Below are positions 34,418 to 44,091 of a DNA stretch of 64,000 nt, in pieces (the stretch's first letter is position 1; every line of letters begins with the position of its first letter). The position numbers and the translations under genes were made by a program. The stretch is from Streptomyces sp. TN58 (lineage in GTDB: Bacteria > Actinomycetota > Actinomycetes > Streptomycetales > Streptomycetaceae), in contig NZ_CP018870.1 in NCBI RefSeq assembly GCF_001941845.1, positions 372,001-436,000 on the forward strand. The letters run 5' to 3'. The notes under the pieces are model-generated. The model was not told the origin of the DNA, searched no databases, and worked only from the letters and a program-made list of their open reading frames with translations.

Positions 34418-34420
34418 GGG

Positions 34421-34569
34421 GGCCGGCGGATCAGGGGCGGGCAGCCCGGGCGGTCCGGTGCCGTGGATGGCAAGGCGGAGGAGGGAGTCGACGCGGAGCG
34501 TCGGCGACCGACGACAACGCGGCAAGGCGCGGTGCCGGGCAGCCCGGGCCCGGCCCTGATCCGCCGGCC
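34421..34569. repeat. 149-bp element with perfect 16-bp terminal inverted repeats
   Basis: GGCCGGCGGATCAGGG (34421-34436) and CCCTGATCCGCCGGCC (34554-34569) are exact inverses; a mismatch and five more pairs continue inward. The interior carries GCAAGGCGGAGG and CGACAACGCGGC, which recur with similar spacing in the element at 46604-46762. There is no coding frame. It starts three bases after the CTAG stop of the STAS gene. MITE-like. Confidence 0.65.
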
Positions 34570-34589
34570 ACCCCTGTGGGGTGGCCGGC
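34563..34589 (+). terminator. 12-bp hairpin before the acetyltransferase gene
   Basis: GCCGGCCACCCC (34563-34574), loop TGT, GGGGTGGCCGGC (34578-34589). It overlaps the right end of the inverted-repeat element and lies 18 bp before the next start, so it is a candidate terminator or leader hairpin. Confidence 0.5.
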
Positions 34590-34607
34590 AGCCCTTAGGG
34601 TGCAGGC

Positions 34608-35123
34608 ATGCACGATCTGAACGTTCCGCCGCAGCGAGCCCTGCGGCTGGAGCCCGTCACCGCCGACAACTTCGACGCGGTGTGCGCCGTACAAGTACGC
34701 CCCGACCAGGCGCATGTGGTCTCCCCCGTCGTCAAGTCCCTTGCGGAGGCGTACGTCCATCAGGCTTGCGCCTGGCCGCGGGCCGTCGTCGACGGCGGGG
34801 ACGTCGTGGGCTTCGTGATGGCCTTCCACGACATCGCCTGGGACCCGGCCACCGACCCGGGCGACCGGCGCAGCGGCATCTGGCGGCTGAACATCGACGC
34901 CGGCCGCCAGGGCAGGGGCTACGGCAGCTTCGCCGTTCGCGCCGTCGTCGAGGAGATCCGGCGGCGCGGCGTCCACCAGCGGGCCTACGTCAGCTGGCAC
35001 GTCGGCGCCGGCAGTCCCGAGCCCTTCTACCTCGGCCTCGGGTTCACCCCCACCGGCGAACTGGCCGGCGACCAGCGCGTCGGCGTGCTCGCCGTCGACG
35101 CGACCGTGCCCCGGGCGGGCTGA
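34608..35123 (+). CDS. GNAT family N-acetyltransferase
   Basis: 171 residues. The acetyl-CoA site is in IWRLNIDAGRQGRGYGSFAVRAVVEEI (motif A, R/QxxGxG/A, near residues 100-126). SPEPFYLGLGFTPTGEL is the C-terminal motif B. It resembles spermidine/small-amine acetyltransferases. The substrate is not deducible. It is a stand-alone gene followed 78 bp later by a quinone reductase. Confidence 0.85.
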   Translation: MHDLNVPPQRALRLEPVTADNFDAVCAVQVRPDQAHVVSPVVKSLAEAYVHQACAWPRAVVDGGDVVGFVMAFHDIAWDPATDPGDRRSGIWRLNIDAGRQGRGYGSFAVRAVVEEIRRRGVHQRAYVSWHVGAGSPEPFYLGLGFTPTGELAGDQRVGVLAVDATVPRAG

Positions 35124-35201
35124 GGGCGACCGGGCGGCCGGACGTAGGTGCCGGTGGTCGTGGAGAATGTCCGTGAGCTGAGTCGACCAGGGGGACGGAT
35201 C

Positions 35202-35795
35202 ATGCGTGTCGGGGTGTACCTCGCCCATCCGCGAGCGGGCAGTTTCAACCACGCGTTGTTCGACGCCGTGGTGGACGAGTTGCAGGGGCGGGGGTGCCAG
35301 GTCGTCGGGCACGATCTGTACGCCGAAGGCTTTCCGCCGCTGCTGTCGGCCGCTGAGACGGGCACCGTCGCCTCCGCCCCGGACGCCGACGATCCACAAG
35401 TGGCCCTGCACCGGCGGGAAGTGGCCTCGCTGGACGCCATGGTGTTCGTCCACCCCAACTGGTGGGGCATGCCGCCCGCCGTCCTGGCGGGCTGGGTGCA
35501 GCGGGTCCTGGTGCCCGGCGTCGCCTACAAGCTGGGCAGCGCCGACGGTGAGCCCGCGGGGCTGCTGAAGGCGGGCCGGGCTCTCGTGCTGAACACCTCC
35601 GACACCCCGGGAGAGCGTGAGCAGAGCGAGTTCGGTGACCCGCTGGAGCGGATCTGGGCGGCGTGCGTCCTGCCGTACGCGGGAGTGGCCGACGTCCGGC
35701 GGACCGTCTTCCGTACCGTCACCGGCTCGACCGGTGAAACCCGTTCGGACTGGCTGCGCCAGGCCCGCCGGGAGGCCGCCGCTCTGACGACCTGA
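35202..35795 (+). CDS. NAD(P)H:quinone oxidoreductase (flavodoxin-like fold)
   Basis: About 197 residues from ATG 35202 after GGGGGACGG. VYLAHPRAGSFNHALFDAVVDEL near the start is the FMN phosphate-binding loop (SxN) of KefF/MdaB-type enzymes. MVFVHPNWWGMPPAVLAGWVQRVL is the isoalloxazine-binding segment. It is a cytoplasmic two-electron quinone reductase, likely for redox detoxification. The gene ends 6 bp from the end of the convergent GH2 gene. Confidence 0.87.
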   Translation: MRVGVYLAHPRAGSFNHALFDAVVDELQGRGCQVVGHDLYAEGFPPLLSAAETGTVASAPDADDPQVALHRREVASLDAMVFVHPNWWGMPPAVLAGWVQRVLVPGVAYKLGSADGEPAGLLKAGRALVLNTSDTPGEREQSEFGDPLERIWAACVLPYAGVADVRRTVFRTVTGSTGETRSDWLRQARREAAALTT

Positions 35796-35801
35796 CCGCG
35801 G

Positions 35802-38672
35802 TCACGCCGCCGGGACGGTGACCGTGGGACTGTTCCAGCCGGAGATCCGCAGCCGGGGGGCCGAGCCGCGCAGATCCGCCGTCCGGTACGTCGCCGTCAG
35901 CGTTGCGGACTCGCCCGGCCACAGGCTGACCTGGTTGTCGCTCCACCGCACCGGCAGGGCCGGTTCCCCCGACGCCCGTACGAGGTGGACGTCCGTGAGC
36001 AGCGCCGGGGTGCCGCCGGTGCCCGCGTGCCGCAGTGTCACCGTCGTCGTGGACGTTCCCGAGGCGTCGTCCGCGGTCGTGGACGCCGTCGCCGTGACCG
36101 GCGTCCGCGCCATCGAGTTCAGGCCACGGAGGTCGGCGTAGGAGGTGGTCGGGGTGTGGAACCAGTCGCTGCGCTCGCGGTCGAGGACGTCGGCCTCGGT
36201 GGACAGCCAGTAGACGTTGCGGCTCACCTCGTGTCCGGTGGCGTCGGTGAGCAGCAGCCTGGCCAGATAGGTGGTCGGCAGGCCGGGTACCGTCTCGGGG
36301 AGCGTCAGAGCGCTGCGGTGCACACCGCCCCCGCCCGCGACGGTCAGGCCGGTCACCGTACGGTCGTACTTCTGCGTGCCGTCGGGGGCGAAGAGCGTCA
36401 CCCGGGCCGTCAGCCCGGCGGCTGGTCCGGGCCGGTTGTTGACGACCGCCACGGAGCGGTCGTCGTACCCGTACTGCACGTGCAGGGGCTCGTTCGCCTT
36501 CTTCGCGCCGAAGTAGGCGCCGCCCTGGTCGAGGTAGCTGTCGACGAGCTGCCAGTGGAGTGAGGTCCAGCCGCTGTTGAACATCCAGTACACGACGCCG
36601 GTCGAAGGGGCCGAGGAGTCCTTTGCGTTGCGGGCGTACGCCTCGAACTGGGCGCGCACGTTCTCGTACTGGGCGAGCTGCGCCTTGCGTACGTAGTCCT
36701 CAAGGCTCGCCGGGGCGCCGTAGCGGGCGGCGAGGGCGGTGTCGTACAGCTGGAGCGTGTCGAAGGTGGCGGACGGGGAGCGGTGGTACTGGACGGCCGC
36801 CGGGTCCTTCCACAGGGTTTCGAGCTCGGCCGGGGTCATCATGCGGCGCAGTGTGTCGAGGGTGGGGACGTCCGGGCCGGCGCTGGTCTCGGAGTTGAAG
36901 CCGCTCGCTCCGCCCTCGCGCTTGTCGTACCAGTAGGCGGGCGGGACCCAGTCGTACGGTCCGGTCATCTTCATCCCGGACCGGCCGGTGAGGGGGGACG
37001 CGGCGTCCGACGCGGCAGGGATCACCGGAGCGTGCCAGTCGGCGGCCTTCAGCGCGTCGAGGTAGCCGCGCTCGATCTCCTCGTCCGGGGCGGCGTCACT
37101 GCCGATCAGGAAGGAGATCACGCCGGGGTGGTGACGCAGGCGGGCGGCTTCGGCGGCCATGGAGGCGCGGGCGGTCGAGTGGTCGGCGGCGGACCACCGC
37201 TCTCCGGCGCCGTCGCGGTTGAACTCGGCCTCCCATTTGGTGCAGCACTCCCAGCCGGGGAGGGTGAGGATGCCGTACCGGTCGGCGAGGTCGAAGAACT
37301 CGTCGGGCTCGATGCGCCCTTCCAGACGCAGGGTGTTCAGGCCCAGGTCGAGGGCGTACTTCAGGCGGTCCTCGGTATAGGTCGGGTCCCACCGCAGGAA
37401 CTCGTCGGGAGACCAGCCGCCGCCTTTCACGAGCAGCGGACGGCCGTTGATCTCGTACCGGCGGGCGCCGTCGGCGTTGAGGGGCGCTCGTACGTCGCGG
37501 ATGCCGAAGGGCTGGTGGACCGTGTCGGAGGGGACGCCGGTGGCGGCGGTTCCGTCGGCGGCGGCGGCCACGGCGGCGGTCAGGTCGAGGGCGTACATCG
37601 GCTGGCCGCCCATGCCAGCCGGCCACCACACACGGGGTGACTTCAGGCGAAGCGCGGGGTGTTCGGCGGGTGAGAAGGCGACCGTCCTGGTCTCGTGCGG
37701 CGCGAGCGTCACGCTGCGGGCGAAGATGGCGTCGGCGCCCTCGGCCGGGCTCTGACGAGGGCCGGGGGCGGGGCTGGGGGCGGGGCCGGGGCCGGGGGCG
37801 GGGCCCACCGTGCCGGACAGGGTCGCGGTGACGGGGGCGTCGGAGTCGTTGCGCAGCCGGGCCTTGACGGTCAGGTCGGCCGTCGCCATGGACGGCATGG
37901 CCAGGGTGGAGACGACGTGCGCGTCGCGCAGGGCGACCGGTCCGGCACGGCGGACGGTGACGTCGCGGACGATGCCCATGTTCTCGTCCGGGGGCGGTTG
38001 GAGCCAGTCGAGCCAGCCCATGGTGAGGTGCTTGCGCGGGTTGTTGGGCTGGATGCGGAAGGCGACCGTGTTGGTGCCGGGTCTGACGAGGGCGGTGACG
38101 TCGAACTCGTGCCGGGTGTACGCGCCGGCGACGGACCCCGTGGCGGCGATCCGGCGGCCGTTGACGAAGACGTCGGCGGCTGAGATCACGCCGCTGAAGT
38201 CCAGGTGGGTACGGGCGGTCGTGTCCGCGACCGTGAAGTCGGCGCGGTACCACCAGGGCACGGAGAAGTCCGCGGCGGGAATCAGTTCCTGCTGGGTGGA
38301 GTGGAAGGGGTCCGGGTGGACGCCGGCTGCGAGCAGTGCGGCGAGGACGGTGGAGCGGGGTCCTGCGGGATACCAGCCGGTGGCGGGATAGCCGGGGCTG
38401 GAGACGGTCTCCGCCGTGTCGGCGACCTTCGCGGTGGACTGGATGGCGTAGCCGGAGAGCGGGGTCGCGCTGCCGGGCGCGGCGGGCACGGCGGTCGTGG
38501 CCGAGGCCGTCACCGGTCGGGGTACGGCCCACGCGCCCTGCGAGGCAGGTGCGGCGGGAGCGGCAGGTTCGGCGGGAGCGGCACCGGACGTGCCCGCGGT
38601 GAGGGTGAGGACCAGGCCGGCCACGGTGAGGGCGACGGCCCTCGTGCGGCGGCGGGCGAGGCGGTGGAGCAC
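35802..38672 (-). CDS. csxA: Exo-beta-D-glucosaminidase, glycoside hydrolase family 2
   Basis: About 956 residues, secreted: from GTG 38672 (after GGGAGG) the protein opens with a basic n-region and LTVAGLVLTLTAGTSGAAP. It hydrolyses glucosamine units from chitosan ends by analogy with CsxA of Amycolatopsis. The sugar-binding jelly roll, Ig-like domain and TIM barrel follow in order. The acid D526 in IGSDAAPDEE and nucleophile E595 in FNSETSAGP lie 69 apart, near the 72 of CsxA. A Pro-Gly-Ala linker (about residue 295) interrupts the second domain. The longer ATG 38747 start would bury the signal peptide. Confidence 0.85.
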   Translation of the reverse strand: MLHRLARRRTRAVALTVAGLVLTLTAGTSGAAPAEPAAPAAPASQGAWAVPRPVTASATTAVPAAPGSATPLSGYAIQSTAKVADTAETVSSPGYPATGWYPAGPRSTVLAALLAAGVHPDPFHSTQQELIPAADFSVPWWYRADFTVADTTARTHLDFSGVISAADVFVNGRRIAATGSVAGAYTRHEFDVTALVRPGTNTVAFRIQPNNPRKHLTMGWLDWLQPPPDENMGIVRDVTVRRAGPVALRDAHVVSTLAMPSMATADLTVKARLRNDSDAPVTATLSGTVGPAPGPGPAPSPAPGPRQSPAEGADAIFARSVTLAPHETRTVAFSPAEHPALRLKSPRVWWPAGMGGQPMYALDLTAAVAAAADGTAATGVPSDTVHQPFGIRDVRAPLNADGARRYEINGRPLLVKGGGWSPDEFLRWDPTYTEDRLKYALDLGLNTLRLEGRIEPDEFFDLADRYGILTLPGWECCTKWEAEFNRDGAGERWSAADHSTARASMAAEAARLRHHPGVISFLIGSDAAPDEEIERGYLDALKAADWHAPVIPAASDAASPLTGRSGMKMTGPYDWVPPAYWYDKREGGASGFNSETSAGPDVPTLDTLRRMMTPAELETLWKDPAAVQYHRSPSATFDTLQLYDTALAARYGAPASLEDYVRKAQLAQYENVRAQFEAYARNAKDSSAPSTGVVYWMFNSGWTSLHWQLVDSYLDQGGAYFGAKKANEPLHVQYGYDDRSVAVVNNRPGPAAGLTARVTLFAPDGTQKYDRTVTGLTVAGGGGVHRSALTLPETVPGLPTTYLARLLLTDATGHEVSRNVYWLSTEADVLDRERSDWFHTPTTSYADLRGLNSMARTPVTATASTTADDASGTSTTTVTLRHAGTGGTPALLTDVHLVRASGEPALPVRWSDNQVSLWPGESATLTATYRTADLRGSAPRLRISGWNSPTVTVPAA

Positions 38673-39165
38673 GGGGCCTCCCGCGGGACGGGGCCCGGGA
38701 TCACGCGTGCCGGACGGCGGGCACCGCCGATCCCCGGGACGGTTCATCGGGGTGGGACGGCCCGCCCGTCACGCGGCGGCCGACCCGGAGGGGACCGAGT
38801 CTGCCACGGGTGCGGCGCTGCGCCGCTGCGACAGCCCGGGGGCGCAGGCACCTCTTCGCCGGGCACCGGCCCAACGGCGTACCGGCGCGCCGGCCCGCCA
38901 GCCGGGGACGGCACATCACCCCACACCGCAGGAATTGTTGAAAGTTGCCACAATGGCCTGGAATCTTCACTCAATTTGGTGACTTGCGCACTGATGTTTC
39001 ATCATCATGACTGCACGTCAGCTTTCGGCGTGCGTCGAGGAGGCGGGGGCGCCGGGGGGTCCCCCGCTCGTACCGGCAGAACGCGGCGGCAGCGGCAGAC
39101 GAGTTCACTCCGTCGCCGGGCCCCGCCGCGGCTCCGTCCCACTTCCGTCACCTAGGCAAAGGCCC
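38673..39165. other. Upstream region of the lux-like operon
   Basis: About 490 bp between divergent genes. Bases 38925-39015 are AT-rich for this genome (GAATTGTTGAAAGTTGCCAC...). TTGAAA near 38938 with GAATCT 17 bp on is a possible promoter. No gene is apparent. A frame from ATG 39007 joins the first operon gene, but its 53 extra residues look non-coding. Confidence 0.45.
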
Positions 39166-40464
39166 ATGTCCGCCCAGCAGCTCTCGGACCTCATACGTTT
39201 CGCTCGTCACAACTCTCCCTACTACCGGGACCTCTACGCGTCCCTGCCGCCGGACGCCGGTCGGCTCACCGACCTTCCGGTCGTCGACCAGGTGTCCTTC
39301 TGGGCGGCCAACGCCCCGCACGACAGCCGTGTGCTGACCGGTCCGCTCAGCGAGGCCACGGTCTACAAGACCGGCGGCACCACCGGGTCCCCCAAGTTCT
39401 CCGTCTACACCCGGGACGAGTGGCGCACCTTCGTCACCGCCTTCGGGCAGGGCCTCGTGGACACAGGGCTGCGTCCGGGGCACCGTGTCGCCGACCTCTT
39501 CTACGCCGGGGAGCTGTACGCCAGCTTCCTGTTCATCCTCGACTCGCTCGCCCACGCGCCCGTGGACAACGTCCGCCTGCCCATCGGCGGCGGCGCGCCG
39601 CTGGAGTCGACCATCCCCACGCTCCGCGACCTCGCCGCCCAGGTACTGGCCGGTACACCCACCACCCTGTGCCGGCTCGCCGAGCAGGTCCTCGCGTCCG
39701 GGGTCCGGCTCGGCTCCGTCGAGCTGCTGCTCTTCGGCGGCGAGGCGCTCTTCGAGGACCAGCGGCGCCTGCTGGCCACGGCGTTCCCCGGCGCCGAGGC
39801 CCGTTCCGTCGGCTACGCCAGCGTGGACGCCGGCCTGCTCGGGCGCCCCGTTCCGGGAGCCGACGCGCGGGTGCACCGGGCTTTCACCCCGTACTCGGTG
39901 GTCGAGATCCTCGACGACTCCACGGACGAGCCCATCACCGAACCGGGCCGCCCCGGCCGCGTCGTCGTCACGAGCCTGTTCCGCCGCCTGATGCCGATCA
40001 TCCGCTACCCCGCCGGCGACCGGGCCGAGTGGACCGGCACCGGGCCGGGGCACTTCCGCATCCTCGGCCGCGCCGAGGAGGGCGTACGGGTCGGCCCGGT
40101 CTCCCTCTACACCCAGGACGCCCAGGACGCGGTGGCCTCGGCCGACACCGCCGGACAGGTGGTCGGCATGCAGCTCGTCGTCCGCCGCTGGGAGGGCCGC
40201 GACGGGCTCGTGCTGCGGCTCGCGACCGCTCCGGGCGACGAACGCGCCGGCGAACTGACCGGCGGACCGGCCGCCGAGCGGCGTGCAGCGCTCGCCCGCG
40301 CCGTCGTCGCGGAGCTGGAGACCGTACGGCCGCTGTACCCCGACAGCGTGCGCGCCGGGTTCGTGCACCCGCTGTCCGTGGAGTGGGCGCGCCACCGGGA
40401 CCTCGCCGTCAACCCGCGCACGGGCAAGCTCGTCCGGGTCCTGGACGAGAGGCCGACGGCATGA
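39166..40464 (+). CDS. Phenylacetate-CoA ligase-like adenylating enzyme
   Basis: About 432 residues from ATG 39166 (AAAGG upstream); the start LIRFARHNSPYYRDLYASLP is typical of PaaK-type enzymes. KTGGTTGSPKFSVYT (residues 68-82) is the ATP-binding loop; IGGGAPLESTI and VGYASVDAGLLG are the middle motifs. The usual C-terminal lysine domain is present (NPRTGKLVRVL). It should activate a carboxylic acid as acyl-AMP and pass it to CoA or a thiol. It is the first gene of a five-gene coupled operon and is distantly similar to the C-terminal half of the last gene. Confidence 0.82.
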   Translation: MSAQQLSDLIRFARHNSPYYRDLYASLPPDAGRLTDLPVVDQVSFWAANAPHDSRVLTGPLSEATVYKTGGTTGSPKFSVYTRDEWRTFVTAFGQGLVDTGLRPGHRVADLFYAGELYASFLFILDSLAHAPVDNVRLPIGGGAPLESTIPTLRDLAAQVLAGTPTTLCRLAEQVLASGVRLGSVELLLFGGEALFEDQRRLLATAFPGAEARSVGYASVDAGLLGRPVPGADARVHRAFTPYSVVEILDDSTDEPITEPGRPGRVVVTSLFRRLMPIIRYPAGDRAEWTGTGPGHFRILGRAEEGVRVGPVSLYTQDAQDAVASADTAGQVVGMQLVVRRWEGRDGLVLRLATAPGDERAGELTGGPAAERRAALARAVVAELETVRPLYPDSVRAGFVHPLSVEWARHRDLAVNPRTGKLVRVLDERPTA

Positions 40465-41795
40465 CCGCCCCCCGTCCCGCGGGCCCGCTGATCCTGCGCA
40501 ACCGGGCCTTCGCCGCCGTGTGGCTGGGCCAGGTCCTCACCCAGGCCGCCGTGCGGATGTTCCAGGTCGGCGTGTCCTGGTGGATCGTCGCCTACGCCGT
40601 GGCCGACGCCCGCGGCCTGGCCTCCGGACTGTTCATGGCCGCCTGCACGCTTCCCGCCGTCGTGCTGGCTCCCGTGGTGGCCGGTGCCGTGGGGCGGTTC
40701 GCCCACCGTTCGGTGCTGCGCGGCGCGGCCGGCCTGGCCGCGGTGGTCGCGGGCATCCTCGCGGTGTGGGCGCAGGGCGGCGGACCGCCGCTCGCCGGGG
40801 TCTACGCCGCCGCTCTGGCCCTGGCCACCTGCCAGGCGTTCTTCGATCCCTGTCTGACCACCTCGGTGCCCGAACTCGTCGACGACGCCGACATCGAGAC
40901 GGCGACCGGGTTCGAGTTGTCCACCCAGTCACTGGCGGGCCTGGGAGGAGCGCTGCTCGGCGCCCTGACGGTGGACCGGGCCGGTGTCGCGGCACTCGCC
41001 GCCGGCTGCGCGGCGGCCTACGCCGGGGCCGCCGTGCTCGTCGCGAGCGCGCGCTTCCGCACCGCCGGCGCCGCGCCGGCCGACCAGGCCCAGACCGGCC
41101 AGGCCGAACAGGCCGGGGGCGCCGACCAGGCCGGCGCCCCCGCCGCCGCCCCGGCCGCGCGGCGCCCGCTGCGCCGCATTCTCGGCGAGCTGCCCTACGT
41201 ACGGCGGATCCTGGTCTGCTTCACGGCTGCCAACCTCTTCACCGCCGCCGTGTTCGTCGTCATCCCGCTCTACACCCGCTCCGTCCTCGGGGGCGGCGGC
41301 GGCACGGTCGCCCTGCTGGAGGCCTCGCTGGGCGGGGGCGCCCTCGTCGGCGCCTTCACCGGCACCCGGGTGCCGGGGCGGCCCACGGTCGCCGGTGCCT
41401 GCTGTCTCGGTCTGATGGCCGTCGCGCTGGCGCTGCCCGGCGTGTTCTCCCACCTCCCGGTCGTGGCGGGCTGCCTGGCGGTGGCCGGCTGGTGCGCCGG
41501 GGCCGTCAGCGTCCGCTTCGTGGCGCTGTTCCAGCGGCTGGTGCCGACCGCCGACAAGCCCGGCTTCTTCGCCGTGATGCAGGCCGTCCTCGGCGCCTCC
41601 CTGCCGGTGGCCTCGCTGGTCTTCGGCTCCGCGGGCGACCTGCTGTCCCCGCAGACGCTGTGCCTGGTCCAGGGCGTCGGTCTGCTGCCCGCCGCCTGCG
41701 CGCTGGCCCTGCTGGGAGCCCGTACCCCTGAACCGGCTCCCGCGGCGCACCCGGAGACCCCGCAGACCCCGCAGACCGTGGGAGGTGCGCGGTGA
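40461..41795 (+). CDS. MFS transporter
   Basis: 444 residues with about twelve membrane helices. ATG 40461 overlaps the previous stop (ATGA). The start NRAFAAVWLGQVLTQAAVRM and the ALATCQAFFDPCLTTSVPEL stretch are typical of MdtH/EntS-like exporters. A long Gln/Ala-rich central loop (QAQTGQAEQAGGADQAG) splits the two halves. Its place inside a biosynthetic-looking operon suggests export of the product or self-protection. Confidence 0.85.
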   Translation: MTAPRPAGPLILRNRAFAAVWLGQVLTQAAVRMFQVGVSWWIVAYAVADARGLASGLFMAACTLPAVVLAPVVAGAVGRFAHRSVLRGAAGLAAVVAGILAVWAQGGGPPLAGVYAAALALATCQAFFDPCLTTSVPELVDDADIETATGFELSTQSLAGLGGALLGALTVDRAGVAALAAGCAAAYAGAAVLVASARFRTAGAAPADQAQTGQAEQAGGADQAGAPAAAPAARRPLRRILGELPYVRRILVCFTAANLFTAAVFVVIPLYTRSVLGGGGGTVALLEASLGGGALVGAFTGTRVPGRPTVAGACCLGLMAVALALPGVFSHLPVVAGCLAVAGWCAGAVSVRFVALFQRLVPTADKPGFFAVMQAVLGASLPVASLVFGSAGDLLSPQTLCLVQGVGLLPAACALALLGARTPEPAPAAHPETPQTPQTVGGAR

Positions 41796-42937
41796 ACCCC
41801 GTCATCACCCCGGCCGCCGGCGCGGACATCGCCGAACTGCGGCAGCTCTACTACGCCGTCTACGGCCCGCACTACCCCGTCGCGCTCGGCACGGACCCGG
41901 CCGAGATGGCCCGGCTCATGGCCGACCCGCACTCCCTGTGGCTCGTCGCCCGCTGCCCCGACACCGGGGCCCTGGCGGCGTCGGCCGCCATCCACGGCGA
42001 GGCCGGCAGCCGCATCGCCCGGCTGGAGGGCATCGCCGTGCACCCCGAGCATCGCTCGGCGGGGCTGGCCGCCACCCTGACCGGGGCGCTCTGCGCCGAG
42101 ATGCTCGACACCGGCCGGCTGGACTCGGTGTACGCGACGGTCCGCACCGTCGGCGCCGGCCCGCAGCGGGTCGTCGCACGCAACGGCTTCCGCCCGCTCG
42201 GCATCCTGCCCAACGCGGTGGACCTCCGCAGCCGCGAGAGCCTCGCGCTCTACGCCCGCCACTCCCCCGGTGTGCTCGACCGCCGGGTGCCCGTCGCCGA
42301 AGTGCCCGCCGCACTGCTGCCGTTGCTGCGCACGGCCGGGGCGGCCCTCGGCATCGGCTACCCGGGAGTGCGGGCCGCCCCCGGCCGGCTCCCGGAACCC
42401 GCGCCGCAAGGGGCGGTGGAGCGCCTGGAGCTGATCGAGGCCCCGGCGTTCGTCCGGCGCCGCTTCCACGAGCGCTTCCCGGGCGCGGAGGGCTGGTTTT
42501 ACCCGCTGCACACCCCGAACGTGCTGCTCACGCCGGAGGACGGCCGGTTCGAGGTCTACGCCTACCTCAACCGGGCCGGCGGCTACTGCTCCCTGCTGAC
42601 CGCCCACCCCGACCCGGCCGCGGCGGCCGGCCACCTCGAAGCCGTCACCCGGACCCTGGCCCGCGCGGGCGCCGGCTACGTGGAGGCCCTGGTGCCACTC
42701 GCCCACCAGGAGGCCCTGTCGGCCTTCCTGGCCCACGGGTTCGTCGCCGGAGCGCTCTACCCGGCGATGCGCGCGGACGGCGACGGCTTCCACGACTACG
42801 CCGTCCTGTCCCGCTCCGGCGAGCGGATCGACTTCCGCGGCGTCGCCGTCGAACCGCCCCTCCAGCCCTACCTGGACTGCTACGCGTCGGCCTGGGCGGC
42901 GGCGCACCTGCCCACACCATCCGAGGTTGCCCCATGA
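41792..42937 (+). CDS. GNAT family acetyltransferase, two-domain
   Basis: 381 residues from GTG 41792, overlapping the MFS stop (GTGA) after GGGAGGTG. The N-terminal GNAT domain has IARLEGIAVHPEHRSAGLAATLTGAL near residue 80. The second half (about 215-330) repeats the fold in divergent form (YCSLLTAHPDPAAAAGHLEAV, then VEALVPLAHQEALSAFL). Such proteins acylate amines. In this operon it may acylate or transfer the group handled by the Lux-like enzymes. The acceptor is unknown. Confidence 0.72.
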   Translation: MNPVITPAAGADIAELRQLYYAVYGPHYPVALGTDPAEMARLMADPHSLWLVARCPDTGALAASAAIHGEAGSRIARLEGIAVHPEHRSAGLAATLTGALCAEMLDTGRLDSVYATVRTVGAGPQRVVARNGFRPLGILPNAVDLRSRESLALYARHSPGVLDRRVPVAEVPAALLPLLRTAGAALGIGYPGVRAAPGRLPEPAPQGAVERLELIEAPAFVRRRFHERFPGAEGWFYPLHTPNVLLTPEDGRFEVYAYLNRAGGYCSLLTAHPDPAAAAGHLEAVTRTLARAGAGYVEALVPLAHQEALSAFLAHGFVAGALYPAMRADGDGFHDYAVLSRSGERIDFRGVAVEPPLQPYLDCYASAWAAAHLPTPSEVAP

Positions 42938-44091
42938 ACCGTACGAACCCCCATCTCGCGCCGGTCTGCGTACCCGACCCGGCGCTTCTGCCACACGTAC
43001 AACAGCTGTGCGACATGACCGACCCCTACGCCCACGGGCCCGTGGTCGACGAGCTGTTCGCCGCCGCCATGGCGGAGACCAACGCCTGGCACACCGAGCG
43101 CTCCCCCTTCTTCCGCTCCCTGTACGAGGCGACCGCCCCGGCGGAGCCGTACCGTGCGCCACTCGTCCACGCGAACTTATTCAAGCGCCACGAAGTGCTC
43201 TCCGTCCCGCGCGAGGACGTCGAACTGCACCTGACCTCCTCCGGGACCACCGGCCAGAAGTCGCAGATGTTCTTCGACCACTGGACCATCCGCTCCGCCC
43301 AGCGCATGGTCGCCCGGATCTTCGAGCGCAACGGCTGGATCACCCCGGACCAGGAGGTCAACTACCTCCTCTACAGCTACGAGCCTGCCCCGTCCCTGAA
43401 CCTGGGCACCGCCTTCACCGACAACTACCTGTGCGACTTCGCCCCGGCGCGCAGCGTCGAGTACGCGCTGCGCAACACCGGCGGCGACCACGAGTTCGAC
43501 CCCTTCGGCTGCATCGCCGCGCTGCGCCGCTTCGAGCGGGAGGACGCACCGGTGCGCATCCTCGGCTTCCCCGCCTTCCTCTTCTTCACCCTGGAGCGGA
43601 TGCGGGCCATGGGGATGGCGCCGCTGCGCCTGCCGGAGGGGTCGCTGGTCGTCCTCGGCGGCGGCTGGAAGGGCCACGCCGACCGCCGTGTCGAGAAGGA
43701 GGAGCTGTACGCACGCGTCACCGAGCAGCTCGGCGTCCCGGGTGAGCGGATCCGGGACACCTTCGGGTCGGTGGAGCACTGCATCCCGTACATCGAGTGC
43801 GGCCACCACCGGCTGCACGCCCCCGTCTGGTCGCGGGTGGCCATCCGGTCCACTCGGACCTTGGAGCCCCTGCCGTACGGGGAGCGCGGCTACCTGCACC
43901 TGGTGTCGCCGTACATCACCTCGGTGCCGGCGCAGAGCGTGGTCATGGGCGACCTCGCCTCCCTCCAGCCGGGCGAGGCCTGCGGCTGCGATCTGGAGAC
44001 CCCCTGGTTCACCGTCCACGGCCGTGCCGGGGTGAGCCGCAACCGGAGCTGCGCCGTGGCCGCGGCGGAACTGATGAAGGGAATGGCGTGA
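42934..44091 (+). CDS. LuxE-like acyl-protein synthetase
   Basis: 385 residues from ATG 42934 (ATGA overlap). TSSGTTGQKSQMFF (from residue 101) is the adenylation loop of LuxE proteins, and VVLGGGWKGHADRRVEKEEL and IRDTFGSVEHCIPYIEC the following motifs. LuxE carries the acyl group on a cysteine about 15 residues from its C-terminus; C373 in NRSCAVAAAEL, 12 residues from the end, matches. In luminous bacteria LuxE activates a fatty acid and passes it to LuxC for reduction. The LuxC-like partner is the next gene. No luciferase genes occur. Confidence 0.85.
   Translation: MNRTNPHLAPVCVPDPALLPHVQQLCDMTDPYAHGPVVDELFAAAMAETNAWHTERSPFFRSLYEATAPAEPYRAPLVHANLFKRHEVLSVPREDVELHLTSSGTTGQKSQMFFDHWTIRSAQRMVARIFERNGWITPDQEVNYLLYSYEPAPSLNLGTAFTDNYLCDFAPARSVEYALRNTGGDHEFDPFGCIAALRRFEREDAPVRILGFPAFLFFTLERMRAMGMAPLRLPEGSLVVLGGGWKGHADRRVEKEELYARVTEQLGVPGERIRDTFGSVEHCIPYIECGHHRLHAPVWSRVAIRSTRTLEPLPYGERGYLHLVSPYITSVPAQSVVMGDLASLQPGEACGCDLETPWFTVHGRAGVSRNRSCAVAAAELMKGMA

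Noticed and set aside
39007..39165. Upstream ATG for the first lux-operon gene
   Set aside because: The extra 53 residues are Pro/Arg/Gly-rich and unlike PaaK; ATG 39166 has a ribosome site and a conserved start.
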